A stretch of DNA of 64,000 bases from Ceriagrion tenellum (lineage: Eukaryota; Arthropoda; Insecta; Odonata; Coenagrionidae): NCBI GenBank assembly GCA_963169105.1, contig OY720632.1:59863136-59927135 (forward strand). The letters run 5' to 3'. Of this stretch, positions 36,881 through 49,171 are shown in pieces. Numbering within the stretch: position 1 is the stretch's first letter; each line of letters opens with the position of its first letter. The notes under the pieces are model-generated. The model was not told the DNA's origin, did not search any database, and saw only the letters and a list, made by a program, of their open reading frames with translations. The position numbers and the translations under genes are program-made.

Positions 36881-38440
36881 ATATGTTTAGTTTTTATAAA
36901 GTGAAACTTTGTGCTTCTAGGATAGTCCACGATTTGTTTATCACCTACTTTGTTTGTTTTCCTCGTATAGCGAAAATTTTTCTTGACAATGGACTAATTA
37001 TATCAAGTGCAGGGTACCTCATAACGGTCCTGGGTAAACAGAAAATAGATAATAGGAGGATATAGTGCCTTCGTGCCAAAAATCGCTCCGAATTCTGCTT
37101 TCTTTTCTCTTTCCTTATAATGATTATCCAGTACTCCACCTCATTTCCACCCAAAACTAGTCCCATTTGCCGCTTGCCGAGTCTGACGTTGATTTATTCA
37201 AATGAGAAACTCCAAAATAAAAGAAAAGTTAAGAAAGAGAATGAGGAGGAGGCTTTGAGAAGGAATAATAGCTAAATGACTGAGGCTTCGTGAAATAGAA
37301 ATACCATCTAGAGAATTTCTACCGATGAGAAAACTTGAGATGTAACAGGAAATCCCTATCAAATTCAACCCAGAATAAATCCCATTTTAAATTTTTTATT
37401 TAAAAATTCTAAGCATCAATTTTTCTTGCATTAATTCACTTATTTTCATAAAAGGGACCAAAGCGAAGACGAGCGAAGCTAATGAAGTGTTTCCATGTCA
37501 TAGTGGTAGCTGCATTACGGATGTGTTTACAGAGAAAGGACGTGAAAAGGTATGATAACAAATGCGCATTGGACATTGTTACATAAATACATCTGCAAAT
37601 GGCCGAAATGTTTAACTATGTTCGTTAAATACACAATATTTCCATTCATGGAATTGACGCTTAACCAATAATTTCACTTTAGTTCGCAAAATAAATTCTT
37701 AGGTTTCTATAAAAAAATCATGACTGAGTGAAATGACGTTTTTAATATTTATTCAAGGCTACGCTCTAGGGTGTCTTAAAAACACATCGTAGAAACATGA
37801 TCAATGAAGAGTTATGGAGAAATTTACTATGAAATGGTAAGGCCTCGTAATGCTCACCCTATATCCATAAAAATTTTAAGTTTAAGTTGGCCATGAAAGT
37901 TTTAATCTGGTAAATAAAACCCTCCTCGTTTAATATGATTACGTTATTGAAAATTTAGAAACCAAAAACATGGCGCTGGTCAATGATTAGACCATTATAA
38001 TATGGGCCAGTCGATGAAAGGGCATGTGCAAGACCTGTGGCTCATTGACTCCGGATCCCGCATGCAACAAGCCACTTTAACGGGGCCCCGTGTTTCGGAG
38101 GACATCGGCCAACGTTCGCGGCATATGGGCGAAAATTTTTTATCCATTCCCGTCGTATTATCTCTATGATAAGATTTGTATCCAACTCAAATAATATTCC
38201 GCGTTTCTTCGACGTTGTTTATCCCATTGTATATCCAATTGGGCACTGCGAAATTTTCGGGCCAAATTTGAAATTTAACTGTATTTTATTGAAAATGAAA
38301 CATCTTCATATAATATCGATTATTTAGGTACAAATAGGTATTATACGCTTATTTTGTGGACTTGACAAAATTATTTGCCAAGAGCCCACTTCCTTTCTGT
38401 GGTGGCCTTTTTCAAGGCTTATTTTAGTAGGTTATTTTTT
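36881..38440. other. AT-rich intergenic stretch
   Basis: About 1.6 kb with nothing recognised except short random frames. Confidence 0.45.
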
Positions 38441-38763
38441 GGGGGGGCGACCAACAGCGGAGGTTATTTCCGCCATTTTGGCGGAGAATTTGAAAGGGAA
38501 GGATTAAATGGAGAGTGAAGTTGAGAGAAACAGGGCGTCGGTATTATCCTGACCGTTGTTATTTGTGCATTATATTTATGTCATTATCTAAACAAAAGTC
38601 GCTTAGGGATCACAGTGTCAACGTCCAATCGGATGAAAGGGGAGCTGCACTTGAAGTGCTCTCGTGATGGCATCAACAGAAAATTCCCCATCGCTGTCGA
38701 GATTCGAACCATAGCCCTCGGGATAGGAAGCCAGTTTTATAGCCACTAAACTAACCCGATCCC
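38441..38763 (-). mobile_element. tRNA-derived SINE (family 1), copy 4, diverged
   Basis: Same family and orientation as the three copies at 5.9-7.3 kb. It keeps the gcgaccaacagc-type 3' end, the ggcgtcgg segment, the cacttgaagtgc segment and the tRNA-like head at the right end. The B box on minus is GGTTCGAATCT. It carries extra sequence of about 40 bp near 38,560-38,600 that the other copies lack. It is clearly older, or from another subfamily. Confidence 0.7.
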
Positions 38764-39723
38764 AAAAGATTTATTAATCTGAAACACTAGAAGTCTATTG
38801 ATTTTAATGCTATAATCCCGAGAATTGTGAAAGTTCCACGGCATATTGTTTGCATGTCATACAATTAAGAGTTAACTCTATTTTGAGCATGGCCTACCAG
38901 CTTATAGGATCTTGTTTTCCCTCAGTCAATAACAGTGAATTTGTGTAATACCACTGAGAATACCACTCAAGAGAGAGAGAGAAATTCAATACCCTCGAAA
39001 ACTATAGCAGTACCAACTGCTCTTCAGAGATACATGATTACTTTATTGTAGGTGGCCCATCGTCCCTTGAAATAAGTCAGTGTGACACTTTACAGGTCAT
39101 TGAGGAGATTCAGGCATATATCACGCTACTTTTACTTTCGTAGACGTTATCAGTCTCTGGATATATCTCCGGCCCACCCGCACCTGAGACGAGGATCCGT
39201 CAAGGATTGGACATCTCTCCTTATAAAAAGAAAGAGAAAAAACAGCCCCAGACATCCCAAGTCCTCAGTCAAAATGTTCAGCCTGGCGGAAACCAGTCAA
39301 AATTTTTTCTCGCGAGGAAAACTGTTTGGAAATATCTGCCGAGATAACATATATTAGGGTGACAATAGAGACGTCGAATTTATATCAATAACAACTTTTA
39401 ATTCTCTTAATATTTTACGATGAGAAATTTGGCAAGAGCGAAAGAAAAATCTGTTTTCATACCATTATTGCCATTGATAAACCATTACGTTATATATGTA
39501 TATCCCACTACTAATGAGAGTAACAAATGAAACAATAGTTAAGTGCGTACATTTGAAGTTTGTCGGAATCTTTTAACAACGAGGTAAAGGGGATGTATTG
39601 CTTTGATTTGCGATGTTATTTCTCATCCTATTAGGCGAGACACCAGTTCTAACATTTACATTTCTCGTCTGAACTACAAGTCATTTTATCAGAATACTAC
39701 AATTTAGTTCGATCTCCAATAGA
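38764..39723. other. AT-rich intergenic stretch
   Basis: No gene recognised. The 91-codon plus frame 39082-39357 is Arg/Ser-rich without a motif. Confidence 0.4.
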
Positions 39724-39838
39724 GTACCTACCAGCTAAATTTCCAATCATTACATTGACAAATTATAAGGTACGAAGTCACTCGCACGGGTGCATATACA
39801 CCAACTTCAATATATTTCATTGGTGTACCTACTAGCTA
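39724..39838 (-). mobile_element. Truncated family-2 SINE insertion with target duplication
   Basis: gtacctaccagcta (39724-39737) and gtacctactagcta (39825-39838) match at 13 of 14 positions and flank the insert as a target-site duplication. The insert (39738-39824) starts aatttccaatcatt and contains ggtacgaagtcactcgca and gggtgcatatacac. These segments match 53239-53315 in order. It corresponds to the 3' part of the SINE on minus; the tRNA-like head is missing. The insert boundary coincides exactly with that of the 53 kb copy, which fixes the 3' end of the family. Confidence 0.75.
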
Positions 39839-40085
39839 TGTTATTCTTTAAATTTATGTGGCAGAGGCTGCGCGAGGGGAAAGTTTTTAACTCATGGCTT
39901 TCTACCACCAACATTCCAAGGGTATCCATAGGCGGCAAAATTGTGGCGATAAAATCCCTGCATCAAAGAATATACACTATTCCTTATTCGCATTCGTTCA
40001 AGAGTAATTTGCTCAATTTCTGTTCTCCGAAAAGTCAATGTCAGCATAAGGTGAGTAACTTCCGGTAACGGTGGAAAATTATTGT

Positions 40086-40470
40086 TTGGCAGTGAAGAAA
40101 GGTTGCTCCGGCGAGGAAGGTATTATGCTGGAACATAACTGTCCATAACAAAACCAATGAAAAAAGAGAGCCTCAAGCTTATGAACCATGCTAGTTTATA
40201 GTTGTGAGATCTGGATAGTAGTGATGGCAGAAGTATAAAACTGGAAGCAATGCAAATGCTATACTAGAAAGGAATTATTGAGATCAAACTGACAAAGACA
40301 GGGAAGGGAGTACGGAAGAAGTTTAACGAAGAGTATGGGAAAGACGACTGCGGAAACCACTTTAAAGGAGACGTGACTCTCATTTGGCAGGATTTAAGGC
40401 TTAGAAAGGAAGCGATTTAAGGAAGATTGGATCGGAACAGCCACCAAGGATGTCCATGGATGGAATACGT
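40086..40470 (+). pseudogene. Strongly decayed LINE C-terminal relic, copy F
   Basis: Shifted frames on plus give YSCEIWIVVMAEV, then KLEAMQM and, after frameshifts, TKTGKGVRKK. This fits the YGSEVWT...RLEAFEM...RMLKI..TDK pattern of the other LINE relics. Later segments (MGKTTAETTLK) are weaker. Relationship probable, coding function excluded. Confidence 0.45.
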
Positions 40471-41330
40471 TTGACTTGTAACGAGTGTTATGCATGACGG
40501 AAGGAGAGACGAGGAGTGCGGCGGAGAACCAATCTTCCGATTGATAACGGCTGGCGGTGTCATTGCGCGTGCGACTCGGAAAGTTTCCCTCTCGCCGCAT
40601 CTTCAAATATTGCGCCGCAGCGGCGCCTCGCTGACGGCGGCGGCAGCGGCGTCCCCCCAGGGGGGGGGGGAAGGCGGAGCAGCGCCGTCGGCCCCACGGC
40701 GACGCGCGTCAAAAGGATGAATGGAGAGAGGCGGGGGCGAGGAATGCGATGCGGGAAGGGTGGGGGGGAGGCGTCGCCGAGGCCTTTGAGGCGGCCGGAG
40801 CAACAAGTTGGGATTAAAAGCGACGGAGCGAGGGGCCGTGCGTAGCGGGGCGGGGTGTGGGTGAATAGCAGTGGGTGGCAATGGGGGCGGGAGGGATGAG
40901 ACGAGAGGGGGTTGGGATATAAAAGATAGTCCACGGAGCCACCCCGCCTCACGTGTGTGGGTGGAAGGGCGGGGTGTGGGGTGGGACGTGCGTCCCGTGT
41001 GTGATATGCCCTCTGCCCCGTCTCCCATGAGTGAGTCGCCGCGGCGGGAAGAGATTCATATCGGTACTTCTCTCCGTGCCTCGCTCACCCTTTATCCCCT
41101 GCTGCACCCTCCCTCCCTCCCTCTCTCTCCCCGATGACCACTCCCCGCTCAGCCCAACCGCTTGCACCCCTCCCCCGAACCCCTTCACGGTGTAAAACTC
41201 CCATTAGTGCTCCGTCACGGCGGACCCCGCTTCATGAAGGGGGGTGTAGAAGCTAGTTTCCATACCGCGGTCGTGGGGTATCTTTTACCTGGCGTCAGGT
41301 GTGTGTTTAAGTGGAGTTTCCCGGGCAGGG
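40471..41330. other. GC-rich block (strongest CpG density of the window)
   Basis: Very CpG-rich from about 40,490 to 41,060. A C6-AG-G10 mirror run lies at 40653-40670. Several overlapping frames of 76-141 codons are Ala/Arg/Gly or Pro/Ser-rich and unrecognised. The composition suits a CpG island, but no flanking exon was seen within several kilobases. Confidence 0.45.
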
Positions 41331-43120
41331 AATAGGAGGGCGTTTCCGTGTTTTGAAATGAAAAAGGGGGGACAAAGAGGCCCATCATAGGTTCTGCTTT
41401 AAAATGGGAGCCTAAATTTATTAATACAAACCATAAAGAAACAAATACAAGGTGCACAATATTCACTTATGTTATAGATAATATCTCTTCACCTTCACGT
41501 TTTAGATAATGGGTGTGGTTGGTTAAGTACAGCTAAGCGATCCGTATTTCCTATGGTGGAGAAAATTCTTTCACACTCATCGAGTGGAAGACGTTTCTAA
41601 AAAAACACGTGAATCATTCCGAAACGTTATCTATGCGTATTTAGGTATAATACAATAAGTAAGTATGTAAGTGATCATGGCCTGAAAACTAATTACATGT
41701 TCCGAAGTGAGCATAACATTTTATTGGGAATAAACAGAAATGGAGACATGAATTCGAGAAATCCTATTCTCTCTCGTCTTCCAGGAGAGATGCTGGAAAA
41801 TATAGTTAGACACTCTCAATATCAAGGAACTAAAAGTCGAGCTTTCCAACGCAGCCGAGCATCTGCTCATCCATGAACTTCGAGTTAAAATTGAGGAGTG
41901 CGCGTAGACAATGTGTAACCTTTACAAATTTAATACGTGTGTTATTAGTCATGCAGCTTACCACATTTATGGTCGGAAATTGTTTCGGAATCTTACAGCA
42001 TTAGTTTTCGAAGAGAATGTTAACTTAAGATATAGAGTCTCGTTTCCGAAAGTTTCATTTCGCCCCACATAAATTCGCACCAATATTTCATGCGTATAAT
42101 GATATCAATAAAGTATTGCATATATCATGTACCAGGGTACAATGTACAGATATTAGCGTGTATTTAATTGTAATTTCTCTCAAGAGAATGCCCACTTGCC
42201 ATTGAGAGAATATGAATACTCAGCATAACACCTCACCGATAGAAGATATTGCCACAAATTTCTGTTTAGAATAGCAACGATATTTTGTATTGATATATTT
42301 TACGCAATATGTACCATTCATTTTTTCTCCTCTTAATGATGCCTAAGGTACGATATTCAGTGTATTTCCATATAAAATTTGGAAAAAATAACTAGAGCAA
42401 GGATGACCAATTCCCTCTATCCTAATGCAACATTATGTACGTAATCTAATTATAGATTTAAAATCAACGATGCCTTTCAACTTTTGAACCTGCGCTCTGG
42501 AATAATATCGTTATATCGTTATTATTTAAAACCTTTACTGCGATTCTGATTGTTCTCCCTTTGCACTATAGTAAACCATATACAAATTTTTAGCTTCGAG
42601 ATGACGAAGATATATGTAAGTTTTACAGTCGTTTGATGATCGCTTGAAATAGAAAAATAATTTAGTTCATTAGGAAGCTATAACCCATCGTCAAGGTGAT
42701 TCAGGTGTCAGCTCTTCGTCATCCGATAAATCCTTATACATATTTCTTATTTACTAACAGTGTTCGATACAAGTGAAAATTGAGCATCGTTGAGCGATCG
42801 AATATGAGGTCTAAACAGCCATGTAAATCTGAGCATGTCCGGTGAAGAGTGAGTGTGAACGACAGCAGGTAGGCTTATATTTTGAAGACGTATTCCATCT
42901 TAATGGATAGTAATGGTATTTATACTGCCCTTATCTTGCCGTTTCTTAGAATAAATAATAGTATCCATACACGCTTTAGCCTGCAAGGTTTTTTCGATGA
43001 TTTATGGAGCGTCTTCAACTTCTTATCGGCCATTAATCATTACGGAGAAATTGATATTGGAAATTCTGGTTACCAACATCAAGAGACAGGTAAGCAGTGA
43101 TTGGACAACCTAATCGATAG
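41331..43120. other. AT-rich intergenic stretch
   Basis: About 1.8 kb, no gene seen. A 9-bp inverted repeat (ttctctcaa / ttgagagaa) lies near 42,175-42,210. Confidence 0.45.
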
Positions 43121-43660
43121 TCGGGGCCATTAAACCCCGCAGCGTAAGACGTGAACGGCGGACTCGCGTGCATTTTTACGATGCAGACCGCTACTCTCCC
43201 TCGGGCTGTAATCTGGACTTCGGAAAGGTCTCGAACGTTCCACCGTGATGCTCCCGAACGACCATTCTAAGCCGTGCGGCGTGGACATGGATTTATTTCC
43301 ATCGATTAAATGATTCACCGGGTCATCGCTCGCATTGAAATGGTGGCTCCGGTAGTGTGTATCTAGATTCGTCCGACATGACGTCGACGTTACACCGTCC
43401 CGAGACATTGAGCGTGGAAAACCATCAGTGGCTGGCCTAATTTCAGGGTAGCAAGTGCCTTTGTTTGCCCACTGCTCCCTGAGGCGAGGTTTCCCGAGAG
43501 AGCGGCAAGTAATTGGATCCACTCGCGGTGCGGGAATTCTTCTGCGGGAGTGCTCGGAGGAGAGATGCACCGCAGTCGGCGAGTCGTGGAGTGAGGAAGC
43601 AGGCGAGGGGTGAGAAGACGGGGAGGGGATAATTCGCCGTTTCATTCACAAGGCTCACAC
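43121..43660. other. GC-rich block with a 171-codon minus frame
   Basis: The minus frame 43130-43645 (171 codons) is less repetitive than those in other GC blocks: mixed composition, no polyproline. I recognise no domain and see no supporting splice or promoter context. It is left as a possible but unsupported coding segment. Confidence 0.35.
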
Positions 43661-43827
43661 CGACGGAAACAAAAGTTTCTCAGATGGTCTCCTTATTTTT
43701 AATTCAAGAATCTAGATGTTCGCGTTGTAGGTGGTTATTTGACTCGATTAAGATTCATGATTCGATGGTTACGGCTCATCGACAAGGAAAAGCTAAGATT
43801 AAGCCTCCCTATAAGGAAAGAGATATG

Positions 43828-44075
43828 CAGCATCTATATACCACTTCCGAGTCGCCCCATGGACGTGTGGAAGAGAGTGCTAGGACATAAGCCGTGTAAA
43901 GATGTGAGGTATAAGGTTATGGGAGGAGAAATGGTGACGTGTATTTAGTGGAACTCGCTTTTATTGTGATCGCTTATTTTTCGCATTAAGAACGAAGTTT
44001 TGCACCTATCTGTTCGGCAATGTATATCTCTTATTTTATCGCTTCTGTCTCATAAAAGACGAGAGCACCGAAGTA
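43828..44075 (-). mobile_element. CR1/jockey-like LINE 3' end, third copy
   Basis: Matches the 3' untranslated region of the pair at 33.7-34.7 kb in minus orientation. It has catctatata at its 3' end, the catggacgtgtgg segment, the ccgtgtaaagatgtgag segment, the gcttatttttcgc segment and the cttattttatcgcttctgtc segment. It is 5' truncated, and only the terminal portion is left. No target duplication was identified. Confidence 0.7.
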
Positions 44076-44709
44076 TCATGGAGATATTTTTTTGGAAATA
44101 CTACGTAAAGGAATCGATTAATATATTCCTCACAAATTCTAACGGGGTAGTAAGGAGCTTTGTTGGTATAACCACGAATCAAGGCGGGAGCTGAGAAGAC
44201 AAAGGCAATTGCACAACCTATATAAAAAGAAATGGAACTGGGTAACATTCATTTCAAGTACATTTTACTCCAATGTCATACCGTTTTATTGAACTCATTC
44301 CACCACCACTGACATATTGTCTTTCCACATTATGGAATATCATTGAGTTACTTTTATACGGATGGCAACTAAATTATCACCTGTATTTTTTCATTTCCTT
44401 CCGCTACAACCGACCCACCCATCATGAAAGGATTTTACTGCAAGTAATAATATCATTAGTCTTTTTTCTGTTATTCTACGGTAAAACTTTAGTAAAGTCT
44501 GGAAACTAGTCTCACCATGGAGGTAAACACAGGGCAACGACCACCGTATCACGACCTTGTCATGAGAAATAGCCTTCCCTACCCCACCTCCGATACTCGC
44601 GCCATCTCAAATTTTAAAAGGGGTCGTAAAATAATTTCCGGGATCACGACCATGCGAGTGCGACCGAAAAATTAGCGGACGCACATATCTTCCTCCTTTT
44701 ACCCCAAAA
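44076..44709. other. AT-rich intergenic stretch
   Basis: Nothing recognised. The 78-codon frame 44273-44509 is unremarkable. Confidence 0.45.
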
Positions 44710-45720
44710 CATTTACTAAAAATCTCGGAAAGCTGAGCGTTTGGAATTCCGAGAGATGTTATCGTGGCTCAAGGGACAGGGCGATGATAAAAAATCGGGA
44801 CGGATTCCGTTAAAATCGGGATACGCCGCTGGACCAGGTGAAGAGGAACGTGCGAGAGGACTTGGGAGAGGGGGGAGTAGAGAGGGGAAGGGAGGGGCGG
44901 GGGGGGGGTAGAGAGTAAAGAAAGCAGTTGCAGGCACGTGAGGGAGGGGGGAGGATGGTGAGAGGAAGGGAGGGAGGGGGATGAAAAAGACGGGGACGGA
45001 AGTGAAGGGGGGGTGGGGTGCGGGAGGAGAGAATGCCGCGAGAGGGAGGGGTGGACAATGGGGAGCGGACGGGGCGAGGTGGGGTGGGGGGGCGTGTCGT
45101 CGGAGGAGGAAGGCGTGGTTAGAGCAGTTATGTAGATGCCTTCGGAGATGTGTAAATGCAGCGGGGACCAACCCTATCCTATCTCTCCTCTCCTTAATGG
45201 CCGGTCGAGGAGGAGGCGCAGGAGGATTTTGACGGGGGGAGGTCGGGAGGGAGGGTGAGGTGGGGGTTGGGAAGGCGACAAGTGTAAAAGGGGGGTGCTT
45301 GGATGCTTTTTGTGGCAACCCCCTCCTCTCCCTCATGGTCGTGCCTCCCCCGCTCAACTCCTCCCCCCCCCCCCCCCCCCCCCCCCGGTTGTAATAGAAA
45401 GGGGACGGTGAGGCGGGGAGGACTCTTTTTCCTTTCGGTCATGTCCGAGGTGAACGCACTTGGTGGCGTGCGGTCCAAGGAATAAAGAGAGAGGGAGAAA
45501 GCTCTCTCTCCCCACTTCGTCTCTCTCTTACTCTTCTCTCTTCCCCTGTTTTCTACTCGTTCTTCGCCTCCTGTCTCCCCAACCCCTTGCGCATCCAACC
45601 CCCACATCCCACCTCAGGAAACTCCTTAAAGATGTCTCAGGGGATTTTCGTGAGTGCGGGCATATCCTTTTCTCGAATCCTATTACGTCCCTCCCGAACC
45701 CGCACGGCGATCCGGTCACC
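44710..45720. other. GC-rich block with G-quadruplex runs and a C24 tract
   Basis: The plus strand is purine-rich at 44,840-45,060 and 45,230-45,300. At 44884-44908 four G runs (GGGG, GGG, GGGG, then a G10) meet the G-quadruplex pattern, and further G runs lie at 44,940-45,070. An uninterrupted C24 tract lies at 45363-45386, followed by pyrimidine-rich sequence to 45,600. A CT-repeat (ctctctct) lies near 45,740-45,760. Frames of 131-213 codons are Pro/Ser/Arg low complexity. No gene called. Confidence 0.5.
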
Positions 45721-46304
45721 TGCGTGTCCCTGAGCATCTCTTTCTCTCTCTCTCTCTTTATGTGCGTCAGAGAGAAGAGGTTAAGAAATGGAGAGGGGGG
45801 AGCGTTGTATGAACGGGAAAAAGATAATGCGTCGATGCACCGTCCGACCGCGTAGGAACACCTCGAGGTGTGAATCAGGAGGAGCGAGGAACATGCGAGT
45901 GGGAAATTTACAGCGATGCCTTTCCAAATTTTACACGGGGACCACCCGTAATGGGTTATTGGTTTGCCCGTGGACACATCCGAGGGGATGGAATCGTTAG
46001 TTATAAGCGGCGAACCGGCGGGGGCGGGGTCGATGCCTGACGCTCGCATCTGGGGCGGTCCCCTCTCATAACTAGTGTTTACGATCGCCGTTCGTTTTTC
46101 TCACGGCTGCGTAAAATCCATGATGATGGAGAGTGCAGGAAGTTTGCGATTCACCTGAGTTTTAACGGTAACCGAAGAATGGAATGGGTGAAAATATTCC
46201 CGAAGAATAAAAACATTACATGAAGTTCGGCTGTCAAGGAACCGGTATTGAACTGTCGGGCTTCATAAAGAACCAAAATTATGCCAATGATCAAGCATGG
46301 TTAA
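45721..46304. other. Intergenic sequence, moderately GC-rich
   Basis: The 173-codon minus frame 45528-46049 overlaps the edge of the GC block and has no recognised motif. Confidence 0.4.
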
Positions 46305-46457
46305 GAAGTAAAATACTTAGTTAATTCCAAAAAATTTATTATAAAAAACTCGACCATAGTTTTGGCGCATATGTACCTTGAACATGGCGCATATGCGCCG
46401 AAACTATGGTCGGTTTTTTGTTAATAAAGGTATGGAATTAACTAAGTATTTTACTTC
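46305..46457. repeat. Palindrome with hammerhead-type core (H3)
   Basis: Arms 46305-46373 and 46390-46457, about 68 bp, are identical over their outer 22 bp and similar elsewhere. On plus, TTGAACA (46378-46384), a perfect GGCGCAT/ATGCGCC stem and GAAAC (46400-46404) occupy the hammerhead core positions, though the CTGANGA box is degraded. The opposite arm reads GCGCCAAAAC. The arms share no sequence with the other palindromes. Inactive as a ribozyme on this evidence. Confidence 0.75.
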
Positions 46458-48384
46458 AAAACAATTTTTGAAGCAAGTGATTTTCACCAAGTGATGCCTA
46501 AAGCCTTCTTAAACCAATGATTAAGTTTTAATCTTTTTAAAATGGCAAACTTTGACAAATAATAGAAAATTTCCTTGATTTTTCAAAAGTTTTGACAATG
46601 TTTTCATTTGGATGATATTGTAGAACTATAACCGTTATAACACTTCTAATTTACCGTAGAAAGTGTGAAATCGTTCCCATTAATTAATCTTAATCCTTTT
46701 AATTGGTCAGAATAATTGAAAAGTAATTAGCGTGAAATTTGACACGTAGCAATTTTTCTATTAAAATATTAACGAAGTTGCTGGAATGAAAGAGTTAGAG
46801 TAAACGTAGGGGAAAAGGAAATTGGAGTTTACAAGTCAAACGTCAACTTCTAAATCTGTCGCTATAAAAATGGGCGTAAAATTTATTTAATAGTATTAAA
46901 TAAAAATATTCATAGAGGAATTTGACTGAGCAAAGATAGGTCCCAACGGCTTTCTGACGGCATATTAATTCAGAAGGAGAAAAATTCATGAGGTATCCCA
47001 CTAAATGGCTGTCCGTCCGTTTACGAGTGACCGTTGTTATTGAATATCGAATGCCTAAGAAACTAAGAAATATTCCATTTCAATCTCATCAAAGTCTTTT
47101 AGACATTGATTTTATTTAAATATATTCTCCTCATCAATATTCAATTTTTAATGGCCAGATAAAGTAGTTTGGCGTCAAGATATGGCGGCGATTGTGATGA
47201 TACCTAGTATGTCATTATTCCCACTCCGTTGGAGCTGAAGCTTTCCTCATAAATGAATGCTTTAATTGTATCCTCTTTGATTATATGACCCACTATCAAT
47301 ATTATAGATCGTCAGAGACATACGCACAGGCATTCCTTCCTCATTGATCCTGAAACGGAGGTGACTCCTTACCGGACGGCGTGCTTTCCAAATGGTCGTC
47401 GCAGTTTGTTTCTCATCGCTCGCTCTCAATTTCCGGCTGAGGCGTCGCCAAAATGAGCGGGAAAAAAATGCTATTTCGCCCCTCGGGGGACCCGAGTCGC
47501 GGGAGCCGCTGGCGAGGTGAAAAATCAATTTAAAGAAAGCGAGAGGGCGGGAGTGTCGGGTGGGCGGAGCTGATTGGGTTCGGCGATCAGAGCTCTCGGG
47601 CCTTACGTGCGTGAAATGCCGGAGTGGGGGCGCTCTCTTTGAAGTCGCCCTCGGGCACGCCCCGTGAAAAAAAATAACACTTTCAACTCTAATAATGCTG
47701 CCCGATAAAATATGGCGAATGTTCATGCATCGAGAGAGAATTCATGATGTCTGGTCCGCTGCAAGGTTTACCGGTTGTGCCCTTGCATTAGCGATGTTAT
47801 GATATTTCCTTTCTCAATTCCCCCGGCGGGTGGGAACCATGTGCCCACCGAACGGGCCCCTTTCCGCATCTTAATTTCCCATGCCCCACCTATGTTCAAC
47901 AATGCTGGAAGTGTAATGCCCTGCCTATCCTAGGTTTCTAGATTCGTTTCACGTCTAGCGATAGATAAGAATAACGGTCGTCATCATTTCATACCATACA
48001 GTTGCATCTGACTACCTTTAGGTCTAATTTTTAAAATCTTAAACCGCCAATGAAGGCGCCATTTAAGTTGATACATGCTGCATGTTTTCTCAATAGCAGT
48101 TTTTATCACCTTGGACCGTAAGGTTCTGTTTATTGCACTGAACGATGGAAAACTCGAGAGGAAATGCATTGAGAAAAACCTGTTATTCACTCGCAGGTGT
48201 TTCTAATCCAAGCTAAAGATCGGAGGCGAGTATTCTGCCTCTCCTATGAGAGCCCCTTGTATCATATCTAGGGATTCAAAATAATAAAAAAATCTCACCA
48301 CTAGTTAGGGATGCTTTAATCGCGTACCGTTTTAAAAATTTTTCTTGGCACCTGAAATTTGAATATTCACTACGAACGTATGTC
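46458..48384. other. AT-rich intergenic stretch with a GC-richer part at 47.3-47.7 kb
   Basis: The 154-codon minus frame 47262-47726 lies in the GC-richer part and is Arg/Ser/Pro-rich with no motif. Nothing else recognised. Confidence 0.4.
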
Positions 48385-48425
48385 CACTGATGAAGGCTTT
48401 ACCAAAATGCAGGAAAGCCGTCATG
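48385..48425 (+). repeat. Single-arm hammerhead-type motif (H8)
   Basis: An exact CTGATGA box (48387-48393) is followed by a perfect 6-bp stem, GGCTTT (48395-48400) with AAAGCC (48414-48419). The expected GAAA is replaced by GTCA. A GTC triplet lies immediately before the box, at 48382-48384. No mirrored arm was seen nearby. The hammerhead link is inferred. Confidence 0.4.
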
Positions 48426-49040
48426 TACATCCTTCCTTCTCCTAATATGTGGATTATTCGACTGCTGGGGGGCATTTCGCACCGTTACACTCCTCCACTG
48501 CGCCTGAGGTGGAATCCAAATCTCTGACATTAAGGTTAACCGGCAAATTATGCCAAGCTCTGAAAAGTCTCATTTTCATCCTCATAGGAGTCTGCGTGAC
48601 TGATTACTATTGTTCCACTTTTATTCAAATTTTGGCCAGATAATATGGTCAATGTGTGCTATATATTGCTCGCTACAAACCCATCAAGAGGTCCGACACT
48701 CTCCAGAGAATGGTGAAAATAGAAATCGGAGATAAGAAAAACACCAATGTTTTATTTTAATCATTTATTATCTAATCATAGAATTCCTGACCGGACTTAT
48801 CGGCAGAGGGTGATTTTTGAGCAATTATTTGTGAATATTTGCTATCCAGTGAATGAAAGTCTACCACTCAATAATATGTGGTTACACTTTTAAGGATCCG
48901 ATACTGTTATATGTCTTGATTTTGTTTAATTAACTTCACTGACACAACCATCACACAATAGTAAGGATTTCATTTAATTCAAGCAATTCGGCTATACCTA
49001 AGGCTTTACCGGCGTATCTTGATGTTGAAACTCGGGAATT
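48426..49040. other. AT-rich intergenic stretch
   Basis: Nothing recognised. Confidence 0.45.
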
Positions 49041-49171
49041 CCACCGGGTCAAACTCTCCATCTTGGCCGACGTTTCGATGTACGGCCATGCCCTGATGAC
49101 GATGGCCTCTTGATGGATTTGTAGCGATAACATTGAAACTTCGGCCAAGATGGAGAGTTTGATCCGGTGGG
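49041..49171. repeat. Inverted repeat with hammerhead-type core (H4)
   Basis: Arms 49041-49080 and 49131-49171 match at all but about four positions (core cggccaagatggagagttt). The 50-bp loop holds an exact CTGATGA (49093-49099) next to CGATGGCC. GAAAC follows at 49135-49139. On minus, the left arm also carries GAAACG. Stem II is no longer complete on either strand. Same plan as the palindromes at 24.8, 33.5, 46.3, 52.8 and 59.0 kb, with different arms. Confidence 0.7.

Noticed and set aside
42170..42215. 9-bp inverted repeat ttctctcaa / ttgagagaa
   Set aside because: Too short for AT-rich DNA, with no flanking duplication.
44716..45357. 213-codon minus frame in a GC block
   Set aside because: Low-complexity proline- and serine-rich translation of G runs, with no domain.
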